This document shows positions 1 through 5,614 of a stretch of DNA of 12,631 nucleotides, one piece after another. The notes under the pieces were generated by a model that made no database searches, was not told the DNA's origin, and was given only the letters and a program-made list of their open reading frames with translations. The translations under genes and the position numbers were made by a program. The stretch lies in NCBI GenBank assembly GCA_031273645.1, contig JAISRM010000260.1, forward strand, positions 1-12,631. The letters are read 5' to 3'. Source of the stretch: Endomicrobium sp. (lineage in GTDB: Bacteria; Elusimicrobiota; Endomicrobiia; Endomicrobiales; Endomicrobiaceae). The first letter of the stretch is position 1. Each line of letters starts with the position of its first letter.

Positions 1-18
1 GTGTCTCTATCGGGTGGG
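1..18. repeat. Truncated repeat fragment at window edge
   Basis: The first bases resemble 5145-5162, the inner hairpin segment of the expanded element end (GTG, a T-rich stretch, then ATCGGGTGGGA). The fragment runs directly into a 15-bp palindrome at 19-33 rather than into the GGAAT that normally follows, so it looks like a broken copy continuing leftward out of the window. Confidence 0.45.
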
Positions 19-33
19 ACAGGCTTCGCCTGT
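19..33. repeat. 15-bp palindrome (ACAGGC-TTC-GCCTGT)
   Basis: A perfect 6-bp stem with a 3-base loop. It is a member of the short palindrome family RCAGRC-NNN-GYCTGY found only between genes in this window. It is followed by a TTTTGTTTGTGTT stretch that leads into the first MITE-like element; the same stretch borders the other elements, in either orientation. Confidence 0.7.
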
Positions 34-45
34 TTTGTTTGTGTT

Positions 46-220
46 TGTCATTCCCATGAAAATGGGAATCCATGTTTAATATTAATATAGCCTCTAACAT
101 TATTTCTTTGAAAGACGCAATGTAAAAATAATTTTTTAGTAAACGTGGATTCCCACCCGATAAAAACACTCGAGTGCAGGCTGCTATGGAAGAACAAATA
201 TTAAAAACGCGGGAATGACA
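46..220 (-). mobile_element. MITE-like element, copy A (inverted, expanded end)
   Basis: A non-coding element of 175 bp starting TGTCATTCCC and ending GGGAATGACA, in the opposite orientation to copies B (1181-1308) and C (5094-5282). The left terminal repeat (46-77) is a compact hairpin: ATTCCCAT, GAAA, ATGGGAAT at 50-69. The right terminal repeat starts at 141 (AAACGTGGATTCCC) and ends GCGGGAATGACA at 209-220. Its hairpin loop is expanded, so the two ATTCCC/GGGAAT arms lie at 149-154 and 211-216. The A+T-rich interior (78-140) matches the interiors of B and C. No transposase is encoded, so any mobility would need a protein supplied from elsewhere. The element class is inferred from structure, not from a database match. 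Confidence 0.65.
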
Positions 221-237
221 AACCGGACGCAAACAAA

Positions 238-277
238 ACAGGCGAAGCCTGCGTTCCATAAAGCAGACGAAGTCTGG
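238..277. repeat. Two 15-bp palindromes in tandem
   Basis: ACAGGC-GAA-GCCTGC at 238-252 and GCAGAC-GAA-GTCTGG at 263-277 (core CAGAC/GTCTG at 264-276), joined by a GTTCCATAAA-like linker. The same linker plus palindrome arrangement occurs at 1331-1383, 5017-5046 and 5577-5606. The stretch 278-316 shows nothing recognisable. Confidence 0.65.
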
Positions 278-316
278 CCGTTTTTCATTTTGCGTTGGCG
301 CATCGGGGGAAAAAAT

Positions 317-345
317 TTGACTGTTTTTACGTTATTTCATAGAAT
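317..345 (+). promoter_or_regulatory. Predicted sigma70-type promoter for the 379 gene
   Basis: TTGACT at 317-322 and TAGAAT at 340-345 are separated by exactly 17 bp, close to the bacterial housekeeping consensus. Transcription would start near 352, leaving a leader of about 27 nt. That leader contains the ribosome binding site AGGAG at 365-369, 9 nt before the ATG at 379. The promoter lies just downstream of the repeats, so the gene's expression should not depend on them. Confidence 0.6.
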
Positions 346-378
346 TATAAGACAATTTAACAAAAGGAGAGTATTCAC

Positions 379-1026
379 ATGGCAACATCGGCTTTTGACA
401 TTAAAGAAGTATTATCTTTAGGTTGGGAAGCGTTTAAGAAAAACGCTTTGATTCTCATACTATTGTTCATAATTGCTTTTGCGGCAAACTTTATTATCGG
501 AGGAATATCAATAGCGCTGAATATCCCGTCAATTATCTCTTCTCTTTTGGCAACTTTAACCGGTTCTTATTTTATGCTTTCTACGCTTAGAGCCTCGCTT
601 GCCGCCTCAAACGAAGAAACTCCTTCATGGAGCGTATTGAAAAATGATTTGCCGGCTTTCCTCAAATTCTTTGTCGCCGGACTTATCCTTACGATAATTT
701 TTTTCATTTCAGCCATTCTTCTTATAATACCTGTTTTCTTTGCCGTGGCGCTCTTCTTTCCGGTTCCTTACATTCTTGCAGATAAACCGGAAACCGGCAT
801 AATTGACGCTTTTAAAAGAAGCTGGGCAATAACTAAGGGACACCTTCTGACCATTATCCTCTACATGCTTTTGTGGATATTGATACTTTTCATATCAATG
901 ATTCCGCTCGGTTTGGGATTGCTGATATCAACTCCTATGCTTTACGTTTCTTCCGCTTACGTTTACAAAAAACTTGACGCTGCGGCTTCCGATTCAATTG
1001 AAACAGAAGCGCTGCCCGTTGAATAA
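379..1026 (+). CDS. Multi-pass membrane protein of unknown function
   Basis: A 215-residue integral membrane protein. The ATG is supported by AGGAG 9 nt upstream and by a good promoter. After a short amphipathic start (GWEAFKKN near residues 15-22) there are about five to six hydrophobic segments, roughly residues 23-48, 50-70, 93-125 (a long segment, possibly two helices), and 155-195 (again possibly two). Between the third and fourth blocks sits FPVPYILADKPETGIIDAF followed by KRSW and TKGH (about 130-155). The pattern P-hydrophobic-D...G..dAf..Sw..tkGh is typical of the membrane domain seen in the glycerophosphodiester phosphodiesterase membrane/DUF975/DUF4013-type families. No catalytic domain is attached. 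The tail (about 200-215) is acidic and soluble. It stands alone on the plus strand with its own promoter and terminator. Family placement is tentative and no biochemical function can be given. Confidence 0.8.
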   Translation: MATSAFDIKEVLSLGWEAFKKNALILILLFIIAFAANFIIGGISIALNIPSIISSLLATLTGSYFMLSTLRASLAASNEETPSWSVLKNDLPAFLKFFVAGLILTIIFFISAILLIIPVFFAVALFFPVPYILADKPETGIIDAFKRSWAITKGHLLTIILYMLLWILILFISMIPLGLGLLISTPMLYVSSAYVYKKLDAAASDSIETEALPVE

Positions 1027-1044
1027 GACGTTAAATAAAACAAT

Positions 1045-1082
1045 AAAAAAGAAGTCCGCAAAATTTTGCGGACTTCTTTTTT
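1045..1082. terminator. Bidirectional rho-independent terminator (38-bp palindrome)
   Basis: A perfect palindrome centred between 1063 and 1064: GAAGTCCGCAAAA and its complement, bordered by AAAAAA on the left and a run of at least eight T on the right. It starts 18 nt after the stop of the 379 gene. Because the A-run and T-run are symmetric, it can also stop transcripts arriving from the convergent kinase gene, which ends at 1385. Confidence 0.9.
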
Positions 1083-1141
1083 TTATTTTCCGGACATTTC
1101 AAACCGCATTCCCAGTCGGACGCATTTCAATAAACTTCCGC

Positions 1142-1156
1142 GCAGACTGCGTCTGT
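1142..1156. repeat. 15-bp palindrome (GCAGAC-TGC-GTCTGT)
   Basis: One more member of the intergenic RCAGRC-NNN-GYCTGY family, 25 nt before MITE-like copy B. The stretch 1085-1141 between the terminator and this palindrome has no recognised content. Confidence 0.6.
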
Positions 1157-1180
1157 TTTATGAAACGACTGTTTGTGTTT

Positions 1181-1308
1181 TGTCATTCCCGCGAAAGCGG
1201 GAATCCACGTTTGCTAAAAAATTCTTTTTACATTGCGTTTTTAAAGGAAATAATGTTAAAAAACTATATTAATATTAAACATGGATTCCCATTTTCATGG
1301 GAATGACA
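1181..1308 (+). mobile_element. MITE-like element, copy B (compact form, 128 bp)
   Basis: The shortest and most regular copy. Terminal inverted repeats of about 32 bp lie at 1181-1212 and 1277-1308, outermost TGTCATTCCC and GGGAATGACA. Each is itself a hairpin: ATTCCCGC-GAAA-GCGGGAAT at 1185-1204 and ATTCCCAT-TTTC-ATGGGAAT at 1285-1304. The 64-bp interior is A+T-rich and non-coding. Flanks are also related in inverted orientation (CTGTTTGTGTT on the left, ACACAAACAAAACAG on the right), so the unit that moved may be longer than the stated ends. No obvious short target-site duplication can be assigned. No transposase is present. Confidence 0.7.
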
Positions 1309-1320
1309 GACACAAACAAA

Positions 1321-1383
1321 ACAGACGCTGTCTGTGTCCCATAAAACAGGCGAAGCCTGTCCCATAAAACAGACGCAGTCTGC
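1321..1383. repeat. Array of three 15-bp palindromes
   Basis: ACAGAC-GCT-GTCTGT (1321-1335), ACAGGC-GAA-GCCTGT (1346-1360) and ACAGAC-GCA-GTCTGC (1369-1383). They are spaced 25 and 23 bp start to start and separated by CCCATAAA linkers. The array ends 2 bp before the kinase stop codon. The kinase transcript would run through it before meeting the terminator at 1045-1082. Confidence 0.7.
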
Positions 1384-1384
1384 G

Positions 1385-4030
1385 CTAAAGCAAGTTAAAG
1401 GTTATTGTAAAAACCGTTCCTTTTCCAAGCTCGCTTTCGACGGAAATCGTTCCTCCGTGAGCTTTTATTATTCCGTAGCTTATAGACAGCCCAAGCCCCG
1501 TTCCTTTTCCTGCGGCTTTAGTTGTAAAGAAAGGATCAAATATTTTAGAAATATTTTCGGCAGAAATCCCCGCGCCCGTATCAGAAATATTTAAAACCGC
1601 CTTGCCGTCTGCAACGGAAGTCGTTATAGAAAGCTTTCCTTTTCCCGCCATAGCGTCTTTTGCGTTAATTATTATGTTTAAAATAACCTGCTGCAGCTGC
1701 ATGGCGTTTCCTAAAATCAGCTTCATATCCGGACAAAAACTTTTTTCAATGACGATCAAAGATTTATACATTTCTTTTTCAATTATCAGCATGGTAGATT
1801 CAACAACGTGGTTTAAATTGACAGCCTGCATCTTCGACGTGCCGGCTCTTGAAAATTCAAGCATATTTGCGACGATATTTTTGCTTCTTTCAGCGGCTTC
1901 AAATATGTTTCTGACGCTTTTTTCGCTCTCAGAAAAAGAAGCGAGCGCAAAATCTTTTAAAAGTCTCTGCGAATATCCCACAATTATGCTTAACGGATTA
2001 TTTAATTCGTGCGCTATGCTTCCGGCAAGTTCGCCAAGCGAGGCAAGCTTATTTTGCTGAATAAGATGCATATGCAAAGCGTCTCTTTCGGCCTGCATCT
2101 TTAATTCTTCGCTTATGTCAACGCCGGAAAAAATATAGCCTATCAGCTTATTGTTTGTTGAAAACTGCGGAACAATGCTTACAAACAGCGTTTTTAAAAC
2201 GCCGCTTTTCGTTTTGCACTGCAATTGATTGTTTGGATTGACGGACAGCGCTATAATGTCTCTAAATCCCAAAGAGTTGCCGTGTTTATCTGAAAATACA
2301 TTTTCAAAACCTGCTTTTTCTATTTCAAAAATGTCGTACCCCAATATTTCGCGCGCGCCGGGAGAATAAATGATTATCGCGCCGCTTATATCGGTCGCAA
2401 TTATCATCATTGCATTGGCGGCGTTAATTATAGCTTTATGGCGCAAAGCAAGAGCCATAGTCCTTGTGCTCTGAGTTATTAAATAGTACAGAAGAATAAG
2501 CACTATCACAAATAAGCTTGCCGATACAAAACCTATGTTTCTAAAATAACGGGCGTTCTTTAAAGACTTAAAATAAATTACCGACCATCCGTCTTCGTTT
2601 ACAAACGACCTTACCGAATAAAATTTTTCATTGTTTACGGTAATAACTCCGGCGTCTAAATTTTCCGAAGAGATGTCGGGAAAACTTTCCGGAATTTCCA
2701 AAATATTGTTAAAATATCCGCCGCTGTTTCCGGAACTCATAAAAATCACGCCGTTATTGTCCACAAGATACATATTTGCGCGTTCATCGAGCTGTTCTTC
2801 AATCTCGTCTATTCCTTCGACAACGGCAACGACGCCTTTAAATTTACCGTTTTTGTCTGCAATTGCAATCATAAAAACATAATTTTCGTATCCGCCAAAC
2901 AAATTCTTTACAAACGCTTTTGAAGAACCCTGAGTTTTAGCCTGAGCAAAATAAGCGCTTTTTTTAAAATTTATTTCCCCGTCCGCCTTAGCGCCGGAAA
3001 TACCGGCGCGATAAACTATGTCGCCGCGCTCGTTAAGAACGTACATTCTCTTAACTCCGAATATTTCTACGTCTTTATTTACAACGTCGTAAGCGCGCAA
3101 ATCCTGCATTGCAGAAGACGAGGAAAGAAGTCCGGCAATAAAAGGAGAAATGCTTAAGCTTTTGCAAAGTTTGTCGGCATTGATAATTTTTGCCCTTATG
3201 CGCTGCGAAACTTTTTCTACTTCGGCGGCTGCGTCCTGTTTAATTGCGTTTACCGCTTCTTGTTCAAGGTAATTGGGCAAAAAAATAGAAGCTGACAAAA
3301 CCAAAAAAAGAAGCGCGGTTATCGGAATGCGTTTCCAGTGTTCCGGAACGTATTCGTAATATTTCTCCTGTTTTTCATAGATTATTTTAAAATATTGAAA
3401 TATAAAGCCGCCGCAGAAAAATATGCATATAATGCCGAAAAATCTTATCGCCGAACGTTCTAACATAAAATCAGAGACGGGAAACGCTATTGTGCTTACT
3501 TCTGAAAAGAAAAATATAATCATATATAAAACCGAAAAAATAAAAGTCGCAAAAGCGGTTCTTCTCATATAAACTTCGTTTTGCGCTCTTTTAAAAACGG
3601 CCGCGGCAAGTATTAAGGAACCCGGCAAAAACAAAAATGCGGAAACTGAAAAACAGAAAAACGTCGTATTATAAAATAAAAACGGCAGAGGGATTAAAAC
3701 GGCGGGAATTATAAGATAGTTGACATACGTTTTATCAGGAAAGAATTTAAGGTAAGATCTTTGTCCGCTTATAAATAAGACAATTGAAGAAACGTATAAG
3801 AAAACGCCGTGGAGCATATCGTATTGCGCATCGTTAAAATAACCAGAAAAAAACGTTTCGCCAAAACGCATTAACGAAGCCGATAAAGCAAAAATCATAA
3901 ACCAAAAGTACGAAAGTTTTACAAGTTTTATCCGCCACGACAAAAAACAGGCGACGGCAAACAAAAGATAAGCCCATGCCGAAAAAAAAGTCATATATTG
4001 ATAATTTTCGGATAAAAATTTTGAAAGCAT
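1385..4030 (-). CDS. Membrane sensor histidine kinase (multi-TM, Cache, PAS, HisKA, HATPase)
   Basis: An 881-residue two-component sensor kinase, predicted to autophosphorylate on His in response to an extracytoplasmic or membrane signal. About eight hydrophobic helices fill residues 5-252. A DctB-like extracytoplasmic double-Cache region follows (about 255-495), then another TM helix (about 500-522) and a PAS domain (about 530-640). The HisKA box GSIAHELNNP has its phospho-acceptor at H674. The HATPase domain has the N-box NIIINAKDAM (N785, N789), DTGAGI (D817), FDPFFTT and GKGTGLGL (about 841). All catalytic boxes are intact. The ATG at 4030 is preferred over an upstream TTG at 4045 because AGAGG lies 4 nt before it. 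It begins 17 nt after the nuclease stop and is probably co-transcribed. No receiver domain or response regulator is present in the window, so the partner is unknown. The catalytic half resembles NtrB/ZraS-type kinases. Confidence 0.92.
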   Translation of the reverse strand: MLSKFLSENYQYMTFFSAWAYLLFAVACFLSWRIKLVKLSYFWFMIFALSASLMRFGETFFSGYFNDAQYDMLHGVFLYVSSIVLFISGQRSYLKFFPDKTYVNYLIIPAVLIPLPFLFYNTTFFCFSVSAFLFLPGSLILAAAVFKRAQNEVYMRRTAFATFIFSVLYMIIFFFSEVSTIAFPVSDFMLERSAIRFFGIICIFFCGGFIFQYFKIIYEKQEKYYEYVPEHWKRIPITALLFLVLSASIFLPNYLEQEAVNAIKQDAAAEVEKVSQRIRAKIINADKLCKSLSISPFIAGLLSSSSAMQDLRAYDVVNKDVEIFGVKRMYVLNERGDIVYRAGISGAKADGEINFKKSAYFAQAKTQGSSKAFVKNLFGGYENYVFMIAIADKNGKFKGVVAVVEGIDEIEEQLDERANMYLVDNNGVIFMSSGNSGGYFNNILEIPESFPDISSENLDAGVITVNNEKFYSVRSFVNEDGWSVIYFKSLKNARYFRNIGFVSASLFVIVLILLYYLITQSTRTMALALRHKAIINAANAMMIIATDISGAIIIYSPGAREILGYDIFEIEKAGFENVFSDKHGNSLGFRDIIALSVNPNNQLQCKTKSGVLKTLFVSIVPQFSTNNKLIGYIFSGVDISEELKMQAERDALHMHLIQQNKLASLGELAGSIAHELNNPLSIIVGYSQRLLKDFALASFSESEKSVRNIFEAAERSKNIVANMLEFSRAGTSKMQAVNLNHVVESTMLIIEKEMYKSLIVIEKSFCPDMKLILGNAMQLQQVILNIIINAKDAMAGKGKLSITTSVADGKAVLNISDTGAGISAENISKIFDPFFTTKAAGKGTGLGLSISYGIIKAHGGTISVESELGKGTVFTITFNLL

Positions 4031-4047
4031 TATGCCTCTGCGCAATC

Positions 4048-4932
4048 TCAGATTTTTTTACAAATTTCTCTGTAATTGCAATATTTGCAAAAAAAAGTTT
4101 TGGAAGTAAGAGGAAATTCTTTTTTGTCTTTGGGAACGTTTTTTTGGGCATCGGCGAGATAGTCGTACATTTCTTTCGTTTCTTTCTCTACGCTCAGAGC
4201 GAAATCCGCTATTTTTTTATCGTCTATCAAAACGCTCGTTTCGCTGTAACAGGGAGACAGATAAACTATTATCGGAAATATATCGCAGGATTTCTTGTTG
4301 AAATGATAATTAGCCCACGCGGAGTAACCGGTCAGCTGCTTGGAATGCTTGTCCAAAGAAGGTTTGCCGGTTTTCCAGTCCATAATGTATATTTTGTCTC
4401 CGACGGGGAAAAGAAAATCCACTTTGCAGAAAGCTTTAAGCCCGTTAATTCTGGTTTCTCCAAAACCGTCGGGCTCTATTATCCATTTAGAACTTTCGCA
4501 AACGGCGTTTTCAAGTATCCACTTAAAGCGGCCGCTTTCTATAAAATTTTCAAGCATAGTTTTTACTCTGTCGTAAATTTCGCCTGAAGAAATCATTTCG
4601 TTGCCGTAATAATGTTCAACAAATATTTTTGAAGCGCAGTATTTTTCCGCAATATTTTGGCAATATTTAAAAAATTTGTCTTTATTTAAAGGTTTTGCGC
4701 TTTTTTGAAAACGAAAAAGCATGTCTCTGATTATGTCGTGCGCTATGTTTCCGGTTTCAAGAGCTTTAGACGTAAGAGATTTTAAAAATTGCAGTTTTTC
4801 AAAAGGAATTTCGCCGTCATATTTTGCATAATAGTCGTAAAAATATTGTCTCTTGCAGTTAGCAAATTTGTCATAACGCGAAACAGACCAGCCTAAAACT
4901 TCAGTGTAAGGAAATTTCTTTATAGCGTTCAT
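4048..4932 (-). CDS. PD-(D/E)XK nuclease, RecB/Cas4-like, with Fe-S cysteines
   Basis: A 294-residue nuclease-fold protein, probably a DNA exonuclease or repair factor. The sequence shows SRYDKFANCKRQYFYDYY at the start (C26), GNIAHDIIRD (G61, H65), the metal-binding VDF (D172), MDWKTGK (D185, K187) and the QLTGY motif (Q199, Y203). It ends with C282-X2-C285-X5-C291. C26 plus the three C-terminal cysteines is the Fe-S arrangement known from AddB and Cas4-type nucleases. All PD-(D/E)XK active-site motifs are present. The ATG at 4932 has no convincing Shine-Dalgarno sequence, but the in-frame upstream codons reach a stop without another usual start. There is no helicase domain, no CRISPR array and no cas gene nearby, so a stand-alone repair role (PDDEXK_1 type) is the likelier reading. 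It is followed after 17 nt by the kinase gene. Confidence 0.87.
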   Translation of the reverse strand: MNAIKKFPYTEVLGWSVSRYDKFANCKRQYFYDYYAKYDGEIPFEKLQFLKSLTSKALETGNIAHDIIRDMLFRFQKSAKPLNKDKFFKYCQNIAEKYCASKIFVEHYYGNEMISSGEIYDRVKTMLENFIESGRFKWILENAVCESSKWIIEPDGFGETRINGLKAFCKVDFLFPVGDKIYIMDWKTGKPSLDKHSKQLTGYSAWANYHFNKKSCDIFPIIVYLSPCYSETSVLIDDKKIADFALSVEKETKEMYDYLADAQKNVPKDKKEFPLTSKTFFCKYCNYREICKKI

Positions 4933-5016
4933 TAGTAATATTTTAAGACTTTCGCAGTCAAAGCCTTAATCTCCTATATTTTAAAATCGGGACGGCATCC
5001 GGCGTCTTCTGTTTTG

Positions 5017-5046
5017 TCTGTGTTCCATCAAACAGGCGAAGCCTGT
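5017..5046. repeat. Linker plus 15-bp palindrome
   Basis: TCTGTGTTCCATCAA followed by ACAGGC-GAA-GCCTGT (5032-5046). The same composite occurs at 1331-1360 and 5577-5606 with one to a few changes, so linker and palindrome are probably copied together. The gap 4933-5614 has no supportable gene; 4933-5016 is plain A+T-rich DNA. Confidence 0.65.
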
Positions 5047-5093
5047 CGCCTTTTAGTTTATCATCAACCCACATAAAAACACTGCGTCCGGTT

Positions 5094-5282
5094 TGTCATT
5101 CCCGCGTTTTTAATATTTGTTCTTCCTTAGCAGCCTGCGCCCGAGTGTTTTTATCGGGTGGGAATCCATGTTTGCTAAAAAATTCTGACAGACGAAGTCT
5201 GTTTACATTGCGTTTTTAAAAGAAATAATGTCAGAAACTATATTAATAGTAAACATGGATTCCCATTTTCATGGGAATGACA
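5094..5282 (+). mobile_element. MITE-like element, copy C (expanded end, nested palindrome)
   Basis: A 189-bp copy in the same orientation as B. The left terminal hairpin is expanded: ATTCCC at 5098-5103 and GGGAAT at 5160-5165, with the intervening loop containing an inner hairpin CCCGA (5140-5144)/TCGGG (5154-5158). The spacing of the arms, 68 bp in total, equals that in copy A. The right terminal hairpin is compact (5259-5278). The interior carries an extra ACAGAC-GAA-GTCTGT palindrome (5188-5202) absent from A and B. The left flank GCGTCCGGTT is shared, inverted, with copy A. Confidence 0.65.
5188..5202. repeat. 15-bp palindrome inserted inside MITE copy C
   Basis: ACAGAC-GAA-GTCTGT sits where copies A and B have only a short T-rich run between AAAAAATT and ACATTGCG. 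The extra length is about 14 bp, close to the size of the palindrome itself. Confidence 0.7.
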
Positions 5283-5580
5283 GACACAAACAAAACAGAC
5301 GAAGGCTGAAAAGAAATAATGTCAGAAACTATATTAATAGTAAACATGGATTCCCATTTTCATGGGAATGACAGACACAAACAAAACAGACAAAGGCTGA
5401 AAAGAAATAATGTTAGAAACTTATTAATATTAAAAACGGATTCCTGTTTTCACGGCAATGACAGACACAAACAAAACAGACAAAGGCTGAAAAGAAATAA
5501 TGTTAGAAACTATATTAATAGTAACCATGGATTCTCATTTTCATGGGAATGACAGACACAAACAAAACAGACGCTGGCTG
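5218..5580. repeat. Four tandem 91-bp repeats derived from the MITE right half
   Basis: Units begin with AAAAGAAATAATG at 5218, 5309, 5400 and 5490 (periods 91, 91, 90). Unit 1 is the right half of copy C plus its flank. Unit 2 differs from it by about one base. Units 3 and 4 are more diverged. Each unit carries one ATTCCC-type hairpin (5259-5278, 5350-5369, 5440-5459, 5531-5550) followed by ACAGACACAAACAAAACAGAC. A plus-strand reading frame runs through the array but it is only a translation of the repeat. The array lies between the stop of the SIR2-like gene and the nuclease gene. Minus-strand transcripts would carry the hairpins with GAAA loops in the two least diverged units. Confidence 0.85.
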
Positions 5581-5606
5581 TGTTCCATAACACAGGCGAA
5601 GCCTGC
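5567..5606. repeat. Two 15-bp palindromes next to the SIR2-like stop
   Basis: ACAGAC-GCT-GGCTGT (5567-5581, one mismatch) and ACAGGC-GAA-GCCTGC (5592-5606), joined by GTTCCATAAC. A partial third copy (CGAAGTCTGC) follows directly and ends at the stop codon of the SIR2-like gene. Confidence 0.6.
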
Positions 5607-5614
5607 GAAGTCTG

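Noticed and set aside
50..69. ATTCCC hairpins acting as rho-independent terminators
   Set aside because: No T-tract follows the stems on either strand, unlike the clear terminators at 1045-1082 and 6881-6917.
215..421. Plus-strand ORF of 68 codons across the left repeats
   Set aside because: It runs through the element end and 15-bp palindromes, has no ribosome binding site, and overlaps the better supported start at 379.
974..1306. Plus-strand ORFs at 974-1306 and 1066-1272
   Set aside because: They cross the terminator palindrome and MITE copy B; the translation reflects the repeats and has no family-like sequence.
4031..4045. TTG start for the kinase 15 nt upstream of the ATG
   Set aside because: AGAGG is correctly spaced for the ATG at 4030, and the added residues MRRGI are not family-like.
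3976..4587. Plus-strand ORF of 203 codons
   Set aside because: It is antisense to the nuclease and the kinase start, both of which have intact family motifs; the ORF itself has none.
4933..4975. TTGACT followed by TATTAC as a promoter for the nuclease
   Set aside because: The -10-like sequence abuts the ATG, which would place the transcription start inside the coding region.
5319..5552. ORF encoding an internally repeated peptide
   Set aside because: The peptide repeat is only the translation of the 91-bp tandem units; it has no start signal and the unit lengths 91 and 90 do not hold one frame.
5218..5580. CRISPR array
   Set aside because: The whole 91-bp unit is repeated with no unique spacers, and no cas genes are present; the Cas4-like nuclease alone is not enough.
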